Source: Microcoleus sp. AS-A8 (GTDB lineage: Bacteria; Cyanobacteriota; Cyanobacteriia; Cyanobacteriales; Coleofasciculaceae). From it: a stretch of DNA of 64,000 bases. The notes below the pieces were generated by a model, which worked only from the letters and a program-made list of their open reading frames with translations, was not told the origin of the DNA and made no database searches. The stretch covers positions 1-64,000 of the forward strand of contig JAMPKV010000030.1 in the NCBI GenBank assembly GCA_039962225.1, written 5' to 3'. A program made the translations under genes and the position numbers. Below, in pieces: positions 17,956-26,540 of this stretch (positions within the stretch are counted from its first letter, which is position 1; each line of letters begins with the position of its first letter).

Positions 17956-18009
17956 GGCTTTTTCTGCGATTGTTCCCATCACCTATAAGAAACGACTAAC
18001 TACTCTAAA

Positions 18010-19551
18010 ATGTTTACTGGATCGGAGACGACTGCAACGGTATTAATTATTCTCGTGGCGCTCGGCGTCATGGGTTGGGGCTTCAACCGTGCCCGGACTT
18101 ACGGCAAACTGGGAATCTTAGCCTGGTTGCAGTCTGTCGTATTAACAGCTCCTTGGTTAGTGTTTTTTGGCTTAGTGACCGCTGGAATTTATCTCAATTT
18201 CGTGGGCATTCTCTTTTTGTTGGTCGCTTCAGCCGGGTTGTACATCTATTTGGGTAAGCTTTTACGGGATGCCGGCCAGGGTGCGGTGTTGCAGGAACAG
18301 GCTAAACAACTGCTCGATAACAAAGCCCAACCGAGTGATACTCCCCAACAGCCGGAGCAGCCACAAATCGCAACAACTGAGAATGCAGCGCCGCCCAACA
18401 ATGGCACGAATCCCGCAATTGAGGTTGTTCCCATTCCGGCAGACGATCTGAAGCTGCTGCAAGGGATTTTTAGCATTGACACCTTCTTTGCTACGGAAAC
18501 GATTCCCTATCAGGAAGGAGTGATTTTCAAAGGTAATATGCGGGGCACAGACCCAGAAGAAGTGTATTCCCGTTTAGCGAGCAGTGTCAAAGAACGATTA
18601 GATGATCGCTACCGACTCTTTTTAGTCGAAAGCCCCGAAGGAAGACCCGTCGTGATTGTTCTTCCCAGCAGCAATGATCCCCAACCCGCAACCGTCCCTC
18701 AAAAAATTCTCGCCGTTGTCCTTCTGGTTGCCACAATCGCCACATCCCTAGAAGCGGCTGGGTTGCTGCTGAACTTCGATTTCTTCAAAAACCCAGAGCG
18801 ATTTCAGGAAGTCCTGCCCTTCGCGCTGGGAATCTGGACGGTTTTTGCCGCGCACGAACTCGGTCACTGGTGGCAAGCCATACGCCATAAAGTAAAGCTC
18901 AGTCTGCCTTTTTTCATTCCCAGTTGGCAAATTGGTTCTTTTGGTGCTATTACTCGCTTTGAGTCTTTAATTCCTCACCGAGCGGCCTTGTTTGATATCT
19001 CCTTCGCAGGGCCAGCCGCCGGTGGTATTGTTTCCTTACTGATGTTGATTGCCGGATTTATCCTCTCTCATCAGGGCAGTTCCTTTCAAGTCCCTGTTCA
19101 GTTTTTTCAGGGATCGATCTTGGTGGGATCGCTAGCACGAGTTTTCTTGGGTTCGGCTTTACAAGGAAATTTGGTGGATGTTCACCCATTAGTGATTATT
19201 GGTTGGCTAGGCTTGGTGGTGACAGCATTAAACGTGATGCCAGCAGGGCAACTGGATGGAGGGCGAGTTGTTCAAGCTATCTACGGACGCAAAACCGCTC
19301 GACGTACCACCATTGCTACCTTAATTGTCTTGGGAATTGTCGCTTTGGTGAATCCAGCCAATCCTATTGTTTTGTACTGGGCAATCGTGATTCTGTTTTT
19401 GCTGCGGGCTCTAGAACGTCCAACGCTCAATGAGATTACAGAACTCAATGACACACGAGCTATTCTAGGATTGTTAATGCTGTTTTTGATGGTGGCAACC
19501 CTCATTCCCTTTACTCCCGCCTTAGCCGTTCGTCTGGGAATTGGGGGTTAA
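18010..19551 (+). CDS. EGY-like site-2 protease family metalloprotease (M50)
   Basis: A 513-residue multi-spanning membrane protein. Two or three N-terminal helices (about 8-85) and a soluble region with proline/glutamine-rich linker precede the protease core. The zinc motif HELGH is at 282-286 and the second ligand motif (N.MPAGQLDGG) near 410-417; the GAITRFESLIPHR segment is diagnostic of the cyanobacterial/plant EGY branch. It should cleave transmembrane segments, possibly of anti-sigma factors or thylakoid proteins, but its substrate is unknown. Full-length with all catalytic residues. It is probably co-transcribed with murQ or has its own promoter in the short gap. Confidence 0.9.
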   Translation: MFTGSETTATVLIILVALGVMGWGFNRARTYGKLGILAWLQSVVLTAPWLVFFGLVTAGIYLNFVGILFLLVASAGLYIYLGKLLRDAGQGAVLQEQAKQLLDNKAQPSDTPQQPEQPQIATTENAAPPNNGTNPAIEVVPIPADDLKLLQGIFSIDTFFATETIPYQEGVIFKGNMRGTDPEEVYSRLASSVKERLDDRYRLFLVESPEGRPVVIVLPSSNDPQPATVPQKILAVVLLVATIATSLEAAGLLLNFDFFKNPERFQEVLPFALGIWTVFAAHELGHWWQAIRHKVKLSLPFFIPSWQIGSFGAITRFESLIPHRAALFDISFAGPAAGGIVSLLMLIAGFILSHQGSSFQVPVQFFQGSILVGSLARVFLGSALQGNLVDVHPLVIIGWLGLVVTALNVMPAGQLDGGRVVQAIYGRKTARRTTIATLIVLGIVALVNPANPIVLYWAIVILFLLRALERPTLNEITELNDTRAILGLLMLFLMVATLIPFTPALAVRLGIGG

Positions 19552-20287
19552 ATGACTTTTACCCTTTGAAGGGAGGTTAGCAAGTTGAAAATTGGCAAGT
19601 TAATGCGTTCTAAACTTCAAACTTCAAACTTTACAAGTTTCAACCCTCTGATCCCAAATCCCACTAGTAGATCCCTTTGTTAAGGGTCTAAAGAATCTCT
19701 TCCCCATCCTCGTATGAGCTTTGGCTCCTCTCTCCCACTGCTTTGAGGAATAAGGGGGTTATCGAAACGGATTGGGTATGACCCCGTCCCTATAGCAACC
19801 TTAATCAATTGTCATGCATTCTTTACCATAGGTGCATGGCAATTCAGTATTTTCCCGGTTAAAATGAGATCTCCTATTTCTATGTCCAAAAATTAGTACA
19901 AAGAGGGATTGACAAGGTTCTCCCAAATCCAAATTGGTTGCAGAACCTACTGTTCAAAGGCTACAGTCATACCTTCTGTAAAAATTATGCATTTGCGTAA
20001 GCGCTCTTTAGAGTGCAGCCTTAAAGGCGCGTCGTGGTTGTGAATTTTCCTACCTCGACAACAAAACATTTTTGCGTACTGCTCCAGAGAATCCGATTGC
20101 AATTGGCAAGCATCGGCTCCAAAAACAAAACGAGTTTATGCTCCGGCGCAAAAATCATGCAAGTGCATTCCATATTTTCCGACCGGGAAGAAATTTTTCA
20201 GGTTTCCGGAGCTACTCAGCATTGGGGTGCTTTTTATCTATGGATTAGTACGCTCAAGAGACTAAAGCACCAGTTGTGAGGACGGCG
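19552..20287. other. 736-bp non-coding region
   Basis: No supported gene. It contains short direct repeats (AACTTCAAACTTCAAACTTT near 19613-19632) and a GTG-start ORF of 81 codons (20034-20279) without recognisable features. The promoter of the next gene is expected near its end. Confidence 0.35.
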
Positions 20288-20731
20288 ATGGAAGACACAA
20301 ATACTAGAGGCTCTGCTACAGCGACTTTCGACAGAAGAGTGATTCAGCCCCGTCTGATCATCCAGGCATTGGCATTTACAGGGATTTTGTACTTCTGCGT
20401 TGGTCAGACACCACCAGATACAACAAAGGCTCTGTTCCGTCCTGAGGGAACCAGAACCACCTTTTCGATCAGCTTTGGGAATTCTGTATTGCACCATGCC
20501 TCCAAGCAGTCGGGTTTACCAACCTCCGCTCTCCGCATTGTTCAGGCTAAACCACAAACCTGGTCGGATAATTGCCTGGGGCTAGCTGATTCTGCGGCTT
20601 TGTGTACCCAGATGGTCGTTCCTGGCTGGCAAATCGCTGTGATGAGTGGGCAACAACGCTGGATTTATCGCACGAATGCATCAGGTTCGATGATTAAGCT
20701 AGAACGTGAGATCGCTTCCCCTAGCTCATAA
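20288..20731 (+). CDS. Cyanobacterial exported hypothetical protein
   Basis: A 147-residue protein when started at the ATG at 20288 rather than a GTG 12 bp upstream. A hydrophobic segment (about 24-38) looks like a signal or anchor. The C-terminal domain has a pattern I associate with exported cyanobacterial proteins: ALRIVQAKPQTWSDNCLGL, a later C, VPGWQIAVMSGQQRWIYRT. The two cysteines may form a disulfide. Function is unknown; a periplasmic or thylakoid-lumen location is likely. Confidence 0.65.
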   Translation: MEDTNTRGSATATFDRRVIQPRLIIQALAFTGILYFCVGQTPPDTTKALFRPEGTRTTFSISFGNSVLHHASKQSGLPTSALRIVQAKPQTWSDNCLGLADSAALCTQMVVPGWQIAVMSGQQRWIYRTNASGSMIKLEREIASPSS

Positions 20732-20812
20732 GCCAGCTCATCATGACAGGCTGTTCAGTCTGTCTTACCCTCACTCCACCCAATTATCAACTCGCAAGTA
20801 TAGCCGTTCGAG

Positions 20813-21094
20813 ATGTTATGGACGCAGGAAATTAATGTCCGGGATTTTATACAAAAAAATTACACTTCATACGTAGGAGATGAGTCGTTTTTAGCTCATC
20901 CCACACAACGCACCGCCACCTTGTGGGATAAAGTAAAATTCCTGATGCAGCAAGAGAGGGAAAATGGCGTACTGGATGCCGATACAAAGGTGGTATCGAC
21001 GATTACCTCTCATGAACTGGGTTATATTGCCAAGGACTTAGAACAAATCATTGGGTTGCAAACGGATAAACCCTTTCCTGCACACCCTATCTAA
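20813..21094 (+). pseudogene. pflB remnant: N-terminal fragment of pyruvate formate-lyase
   Basis: A 93-codon ORF closely matches residues shortly after the N-terminus of pyruvate formate-lyase: EINVRDFIQKNYT.Y.GDESFLA, TATLWDKV, VVSTITSH.LGYI.KDLEQIIGLQTDKP. The reading frame stops where PflB would continue through about 660 further residues including the active-site cysteines and glycyl-radical loop, and a stop codon lies shortly upstream of the ATG. None of the rest of pflB, nor its activase pflA, is visible downstream. I read this as a decayed or excised fermentation gene, not a functional short protein. Confidence 0.75.
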
Positions 21095-21443
21095 CCTGGG
21101 CCCTGCACCAGAACCGAACTTAACCATTTTATGCTCGGAGTAATTACCGATAAACTTTACGCGTTTGGTTGAGGCTGCTCATACCAAGTTGCATTCAAAT
21201 GTATCACTCTCTCTTTCTCTTACCTCAGCGTCCTGGAGTGCCTCTGTGGTTCGTTAAATTCTACGTTAGATTGCAACGCAGTATCACGCTCACGAATTAT
21301 TAAATCAATCACCAATCAGTGGCAAGATTGTTTGGTTTTGTAAAATCCTTAAATCTCGTAGGATTCTGAATAAAATTGTTGTGCTATGCGAAGGCGATAT
21401 TCCAAAAAATTAAGGCAGACTATCGCCTCAATTGTATAAAAGA
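21095..21443. other. Intergenic region after the pflB remnant
   Basis: About 350 bp with no recognisable gene or further pflB homology in any frame that I could see. No strong hairpin was found. Confidence 0.3.
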
Positions 21444-21689
21444 ATGGAGCAGATGCCCGATTCAAACTTTTATAATGCATGTGTTCCACACTGGTGGAGT
21501 CAGTATCGACCCCAATTTTTTAACTGTGGCGATCGCAAAGATGTAATAGATACCTACTTCGCTCTTTCAGAATTACACGCTAAGGACAGCACTAACTCAT
21601 ATTTAGAGCCAAATAGACTTTTTGCACTTGTAGATTTAGATATTCAAATACAACGAGGTTTAACTTACAACGATATTTGCATTAAGTAA
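21444..21689 (+). CDS. Small hypothetical protein
   Basis: An ORF of 81 codons from the ATG at 21444 (a TTG 12 bp upstream and an ATG at 21453 are alternatives). The peptide has a protein-like composition with W, C, H and a C-terminal half (FALSELHAKD, LFALVDLDIQIQRGL) that could fold, but I do not recognise the family. No adjacent partner on the same strand within 290 bp. Possibly a real lineage-specific gene. Confidence 0.35.
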   Translation: MEQMPDSNFYNACVPHWWSQYRPQFFNCGDRKDVIDTYFALSELHAKDSTNSYLEPNRLFALVDLDIQIQRGLTYNDICIK

Positions 21690-21981
21690 AGCCGTGTCTT
21701 TATATACAGCTTTATTTTACTAATCTTTATGTTTTTAAATATATCCGAGTTGATAGCTAATAGCCACAATAGCCACAATTGATACTGATGTACTCGAATA
21801 CGTAATCCTAGATTAAGCGCCTAGAAAAACTTTGCTCAAGCCTTGATTCAGCTAGGCCATAGCTGAGTAAAAATATGGATTCCGTAACTTATAAATGAGC
21901 TATCGGCTAAGAGCTTTCTGCACCTAATAATATGACACATTCATTCAGTCAAAGTGTCTAAAATTTGACAGGAGTACAATA

Positions 21982-22353
21982 ATGCCAATCAATACTCACA
22001 AGCTGGGCAATGTTCTGCAAAACTTTGTTTCAATAACCTCTAATGTTCAAGGGGCAGCGATGGTTACCACAGACGGCTTACCCTTGGCTTCATGCTTGCC
22101 CGGTAGTATGGATGAGGATCGGGTTTCGGCGATGTCTGCCGCCATGTTGTCTTTGGGCGAACGCATTGGTGGAGAACTCGGCAGAGGTGAAATGGATCGT
22201 GTCTATATTCACGGTCAGGAAGGCTTTAGCATTTTGACGAGTTGTGGTGCGGATGCGGTCTTTCTTGTCCTGGCAGATAAGGAAGCGAAGCAGGGGGTTT
22301 TGATGTTAGAAATTAAGCGTGCCCTTACTGAGCTGATGCTCATTATAAGTTAG
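21982..22353 (+). CDS. Roadblock/LC7-domain protein
   Basis: A 123-residue single-domain roadblock/LC7 protein (residues about 8-115), with the family pattern NVQGAAMVTTDGLPLAS near the start and LVLADKEAKQGVLMLEIKRAL at the end. Bacterial roadblock proteins such as MglB dimerise and modulate small Ras-like GTPases, in polarity and motility. No MglA-like GTPase lies in this window. A good Shine-Dalgarno (AGGAG) precedes the ATG. Confidence 0.88.
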   Translation: MPINTHKLGNVLQNFVSITSNVQGAAMVTTDGLPLASCLPGSMDEDRVSAMSAAMLSLGERIGGELGRGEMDRVYIHGQEGFSILTSCGADAVFLVLADKEAKQGVLMLEIKRALTELMLIIS

Positions 22354-22687
22354 CTGACAGGGTTGTCATCCTGTTAGGAATCTTGTTTATTGTGGATTAG
22401 GACAACTTGTGTTCAAAAAAGATGGGTCTTTTTTCAGCAAGACTTCTTGATTAGGAAATAAGATTGAGACCGTCTAGAGCGATCGCACGTTACCCAACTT
22501 GAGGAAAAATGAAGGGATAAGGAGCGATCGCTCTGCTTTCCTCCGTCTAGAATAGGTCATGCCTATCCCACATAGGACGTACCTTACGATTTGTAGAACG
22601 CTCACAACGGTTGACTGTCTTGGTAGATGAGTACTCCAACAATGGCGTTAATTCCCAGGATGGATTGACGGAAAACGCCTGAATTTC
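22354..22687. other. Intergenic region with HIP1 copies
   Basis: 334 bp between convergent genes. Two GCGATCGC/AGCGATCGCT sites and a repeated CCGTCTAGA motif (around 22471 and 22544) are present; no gene is supported. Confidence 0.35.
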
Positions 22688-23113
22688 TTAGGGATGAGGA
22701 TGAGGAGTTGCATCGGTTTTTTCGCTATCATGAGCCGTAGAACAGCGATCGCATAGTCCAAAAAACTCCAGCGTATGGTAGTAAATTCTGAATTGGTGAG
22801 AATCTTCCAACTGTGATTCGAGTTGATGAACGGGACATTCATTGATCGCAATGGATGCCCCACAATTGAGGCAGGTGAGGTGGTGTTGGTCGCGCTGCAC
22901 CGAACTATAAAGAGATTCGCCATTGGCAAGGGTTCGCACTTGTACGGCACCTTCGAGCTTCAACACTTCCAGAGAGCGGTAGACGGTTGCCAACCCCATA
23001 CTTTGTTCGCGGTTGCGTAACTCGACATAAATATCCTGGGCAGAGACGGCACGGTTTAAACTTTTGAGCAAATTCAAAATTCGGTCTTGAGAGCGGGTAC
23101 GCTGGACTTTCAT
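22688..23113 (-). CDS. Fur-family transcriptional regulator, Zur (FurB)-like
   Basis: A 141-residue Fur-family repressor when started at the ATG at 23113; the open frame extends 28 codons further, but that extension lacks family homology. The winged helix includes GLATVYRSLEVLK (41-53), and two CxxC pairs (C81/C84, C121/C124) form the structural zinc site. The opening RTRSQDRILNLLK and SAQDIYVELR resemble cyanobacterial FurB, the zinc-uptake regulator Zur; FurA- or PerR-type function cannot be excluded from sequence alone. It is divergent from purS across 98 bp; no Fur or Zur box was recognised there. Confidence 0.8.
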   Translation of the reverse strand: MKVQRTRSQDRILNLLKSLNRAVSAQDIYVELRNREQSMGLATVYRSLEVLKLEGAVQVRTLANGESLYSSVQRDQHHLTCLNCGASIAINECPVHQLESQLEDSHQFRIYYHTLEFFGLCDRCSTAHDSEKTDATPHPHP

Positions 23114-23211
23114 GGGCTTGCTACTGAATTTCACTAAAAATTTCTGGGAGAGTTTGGGAATTGGTACTGCAAACTTTAAAATGGGCTTTCTTATCAATTG
23201 GGGAATGAAGA

Positions 23212-23493
23212 GTGATTCACAAATATCAAGCGCACATTTATGTTACCCTCCGACCTTCAGTATTAGATCCAGCCGGAGTGGCGGTGGAGTCGGGACTGAA
23301 GCAACTGGGTTTCGACAATGTCGAGCAGGTACGAATTGGCAAGTATATTGATTTGATGATAAGCGCTGCCAATGAAGAAACAGCACGGCAGCAACTTGAC
23401 AGCATCTGCGATCAACTTTTGGCGAATCCAGTGATTGAAAATTATCGGTTTGATTTGGTTGAGGTAGCGGCACTGATGGGGGCGTCGTCATGA
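23212..23493 (+). CDS. purS: Phosphoribosylformylglycinamidine synthase subunit PurS
   Basis: A 93-residue PurS with GTG start. The pattern VTLRPSVLDPAG.AV...L..LGF..V..VRIGKYI is diagnostic. PurS bridges the large subunit PurL and the glutaminase PurQ in the fourth step of purine synthesis (FGAR to FGAM). Its stop overlaps the purQ start by four bases (ATGA), indicating translational coupling. purL is not in the window. Confidence 0.93.
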   Translation: MIHKYQAHIYVTLRPSVLDPAGVAVESGLKQLGFDNVEQVRIGKYIDLMISAANEETARQQLDSICDQLLANPVIENYRFDLVEVAALMGASS

Positions 23494-24212
23494 AATTTGG
23501 AATTGTGGTGTTTCCGGGGTCAAACTGCGATCGCGATGTGGCTTATGTGACTCAGAGTTTACTTGATCAACCCACGCGGATGGTTTGGCACCAGGAAACG
23601 GATATTTCTGACTTAGATGTGGTGGTACTACCGGGTGGTTTCAGTTATGGGGATTACCTCCGTTGTGGGGCTATTGCCCAATTTTCGCCGGTGATGGGGC
23701 AGGTGGTAGAACATGCCAAGCAGGGTAAGTTTGTCCTGGGTATCTGCAACGGTTTTCAGGTATTAACGGAAATGGGGCTACTGCCAGGGGCACTGGTTCG
23801 CAATCGAGACTTACATTTTATTTGCGATCGCGTTCCTGTCAAAGTGGAACGCACCGATCTGCCCTGGACTTCGGCTTACCAAGCTCAAGAGGTGATTACC
23901 CTGCCCATTGCTCATGGGGAAGGTCGCTACTATGCCGATTCTGACACGCTCAAAGCATTGGAAGATAACGGACAAGTCTTGTTTCGTTACTCCACGACTA
24001 CGGGTGAGACAGACGACAAGGGCAACCCCAATGGTTCCTTGAACAACATTGCCGGAATTTGCGATCGCACAGGCAGGGTTTTGGGGATGATGCCCCACCC
24101 AGAACGGGAGTCAGATTCCCTCATCGGGGGGACTGATGGCCTCAAATTGTTCCAGGGATTATTGGCAACCGCAGTCAGTGAAACCCTATCTCCCTTGAGT
24201 TTGGCCAAGTAA
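23490..24212 (+). CDS. purQ: Phosphoribosylformylglycinamidine synthase, glutaminase subunit PurQ
   Basis: A 240-residue class I glutamine amidotransferase. The nucleophile is C86 in VLGICNGFQ, and the His/Glu partners are in MPHPERE near the C-terminus. It opens KFGIVVFPGSNCDRD, typical of PurQ. It supplies ammonia to PurL in purine biosynthesis and overlaps purS by 4 bp, so the pair is one operon. A stable hairpin lies 62 bp after the stop. Confidence 0.95.
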   Translation: MKFGIVVFPGSNCDRDVAYVTQSLLDQPTRMVWHQETDISDLDVVVLPGGFSYGDYLRCGAIAQFSPVMGQVVEHAKQGKFVLGICNGFQVLTEMGLLPGALVRNRDLHFICDRVPVKVERTDLPWTSAYQAQEVITLPIAHGEGRYYADSDTLKALEDNGQVLFRYSTTTGETDDKGNPNGSLNNIAGICDRTGRVLGMMPHPERESDSLIGGTDGLKLFQGLLATAVSETLSPLSLAK

Positions 24213-24273
24213 GCTGGCTTCCATCCTAGAAGGGTAGTGGCTTTTTGTCGCTGTGCACGATATGAGAAAGGCT

Positions 24274-24301
24274 AAGCCGGAGAGATTCCGCTTTCCGGCT
24301 T
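24274..24301 (+). terminator. Probable terminator hairpin after purSQ
   Basis: AAGCCGGAGAG (24274-24284) pairs with CTTTCCGGCTT (24291-24301), with one G-U pair and a 6-nt loop. No T-run follows, so factor-independent termination would be weak; it may instead stabilise the transcript 3' end. Confidence 0.5.
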
Positions 24302-24866
24302 GGTTCACCTCAATTCTTGCACCTATGCCCTGAACTAAAGTACCCTACCCTGCGGGAACGCGCTGAAAGCTCAAGTCAGTTTTAACTGACTGAAAGATTC
24401 ACCTGGTAAAGTTTTCAACCTGTTTCAATAGGTTTAAGCTTTGAGCCTGAATTTTAATTCAAGGCTCTGGTGCAAAATGTGAGTTCATCCCATTAGTCCG
24501 TCGAGGAGTGGCGAGGGGATTCTTAAGAACAGCAACTTTATACAAACTTCATTTTACGCCTAATAAAAAAGGCAAGTCTATACACAATTTTACGCAGAGA
24601 TAGAATATTATGATTGAACAGCTACACTTCAGAATATAGTCAATCACCTTAGATTAAGGATAGAGACTCCTTCTGAGGTGAGTGAAAAAATACACGATAG
24701 AGAAAAATCAAAAAACATTCTACACTTTTAGCGGGATATTGCCCAACATAGATATCAAAATTAGGCGGATTTGTCAACCGATTGCTAGGTAATGCAGAAA
24801 TGCATTGTTTGGGTAGGGGTTGAGCGAGCTAGAGACGCCGATAAACGATGATGAAGGAGACGGAGA
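24302..24866. other. Non-coding region with several hairpins
   Basis: 565 bp without a supported gene. It holds an inverted repeat at 24374-24391 (AGTCAGTT/AACTGACT) and one at about 24441-24466 (GAGCC.GAATT / AATTC..GGCTC). The density of hairpins would suit an untranslated RNA, but I cannot identify a known RNA family. Confidence 0.35.
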
Positions 24867-25127
24867 ATGCCAGTAACTGCAAACACGCCTGAAATCAGCT
24901 TGCAGATGAAACCATTGCGATATCGAGGCTGGTTGATTAGTACGAAGGTTGTTGATGGACAGTTATGGTTGCGATGGCAGCACCCTAGAGAAAGCTTCGC
25001 TCGTTATAGCTATCCTGTTACCGAAAGAGGTTTGGCCGATACGATTCGCTTCGCTCGCTACCTAATTGACTTAGTCATCAAGATGGAAGAGGAATCCTTA
25101 ACGGAACCCACGGGGAAAGCGAGTTAA
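24867..25127 (+). CDS. Small conserved-looking hypothetical protein
   Basis: An 86-residue protein with a good ribosome site (GGAG) before the ATG. Its sequence contains LRYRGWLISTKVVDGQLWL.WQHP, then RYSYPV.ERGLADTIRFARYLIDL, an alternation that suggests a small beta-sheet domain followed by a helix. I recognise no named family. No partner is close on the same strand. The composition fits a real cytosolic protein. Confidence 0.6.
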   Translation: MPVTANTPEISLQMKPLRYRGWLISTKVVDGQLWLRWQHPRESFARYSYPVTERGLADTIRFARYLIDLVIKMEEESLTEPTGKAS

Positions 25128-25453
25128 GGTTCACAGGTAAGGTATTTTTCATTGATCCAATCAGTAGGCAAAGCGCACCCTTAACCTGCTTTTTTGAGCA
25201 TTGCAGCGTTAGATCAACCTTAAAGCCTTAATGAAGTTTTCATTAGGTCTTGCTTAACAAATAGCGATCGCTACAGTACCCCTGCTAAGGTGTTGGAAGA
25301 TAGTCTCTTTTCGAGTGAGGGAAAGAGGCTTTTATAATCAGCACACTGAATAGAGAAATTCAGTGCAATTGCGTCTGCGAAGAGACGTTAATTCTTTCAA
25401 CTTAGCAGAATTAACTGCACTTTCCTCATGTTATACATTCCAGGGGAATCAGT
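25128..25453. other. Intergenic region upstream of the WD40 gene
   Basis: 326 bp without a gene. CTCTTT and AAAGAG near 25307-25330, followed by GCTTTTA, form a possible terminator-like hairpin on the plus strand. A HIP1-type GCGATCGC lies at about 25264. Confidence 0.35.
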
Positions 25454-26389
25454 ATGCTTAGTGTACAACAAAACACACAGATCGGTATTCTTAATGGTCA
25501 TACATTTCCAGTGACAGCGATTGCATTTAGTCCTGACGGAGAAATACTGCTCAGCGCTGGAGATAACCGAATTCAACTGTGGAACCTGACCAGTGGCAAA
25601 CTCATCCGAACGTTGAGAGGACACGCGGACAATTGGTCAGAATCAGCCGTGACATCGCTAAGTGTTAGCCCCAATGGCAAGTTTATTGCCAGTGGTGGCA
25701 CGGATAAGACCATTAAAATATGGCACTTGCAGCACTTTCTCCGGTCAGAACGAGGAAAAACCCGCACCTTAACCGGACACTCTCAAGGGAGTTTGTTGGC
25801 GCAAGGTGTGAGAGCGGTAGCCTTCAGTGCAGATGGAAAAATTCTTGCGAGTGGAGGAAGTGATAAACTCATTAAGCTGTGGGACACGCAAACATGGACA
25901 GAAATCTCTACGCTCACTGGACATTCATCCGCGATTGCTTCCCTCGCCTTCAGCCCTGTTGAATCCTGCATCATTAGTACAGCCGGCAACACCATTAAAC
26001 TTTGGAAACTGGATACGGATGAACAAATTACCTTTGCCGCCTCTTCAGCACCTCGGTCAGTTTGTTTCAATGCAAATGGTCAGACTTTTGCAACTGGTGG
26101 ATTAAAAGGTGCATTCAGCTTATGGGCCTTGAAAATTCAGGAAGAAGTGATTAAAGATACCCTACATTCCGAAGAAATTAAGGCGATTGCTTTCAGTCCG
26201 AATGGACAGTTTTTCGCAACGGGTGGTTATGATAAAACTATCAAGCTATGGAATGCCCTAACGGGAGACTTAATTAACACCTTGACTGGGCATTCTGATG
26301 CTGTTTATTCTCTAGCTTTTTGTCCTGACAGCTCAATTCTTGCCAGTGGAAGCGCGGATAAAACTATCCGATTATGGAAAGTTCCGTAA
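25454..26389 (+). CDS. WD40-repeat protein, single seven-blade propeller
   Basis: A 311-residue protein made almost wholly of seven WD40 repeats (GH...V..AFSPDG...ASGG.D.TIKLW), enough for one closed beta-propeller. Repeat 5 is degenerate, lacking GH and with an SLWAL end. There is no enzymatic domain, signal or membrane segment, so it should be a cytosolic scaffold. It is the cyanobacterial stand-alone type; its binding partner is unknown. It has a strong Shine-Dalgarno (AGGGGAA) before the ATG. Unlike the WD40 array at 48.5 kb, its repeats have diverged from one another. Confidence 0.9.
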   Translation: MLSVQQNTQIGILNGHTFPVTAIAFSPDGEILLSAGDNRIQLWNLTSGKLIRTLRGHADNWSESAVTSLSVSPNGKFIASGGTDKTIKIWHLQHFLRSERGKTRTLTGHSQGSLLAQGVRAVAFSADGKILASGGSDKLIKLWDTQTWTEISTLTGHSSAIASLAFSPVESCIISTAGNTIKLWKLDTDEQITFAASSAPRSVCFNANGQTFATGGLKGAFSLWALKIQEEVIKDTLHSEEIKAIAFSPNGQFFATGGYDKTIKLWNALTGDLINTLTGHSDAVYSLAFCPDSSILASGSADKTIRLWKVP

Positions 26390-26540
26390 GTGGAAGTACC
26401 CAGCATCTATAGCTCAATAGGGTAAAAAATTGACGACTCAAGAGTTTAGATTTTGGCGAGAGTCCTAATTGCCTTGGCGATTGCTATAACAGAAGGAAAT
26501 GAACGACTCAAACCCAATTTTACGCTTTAGTTCATGCCGT

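Noticed and set aside
20034-20279. 81-codon GTG-start ORF
   Set aside because: No recognisable features; overlaps the expected promoter of the following gene.
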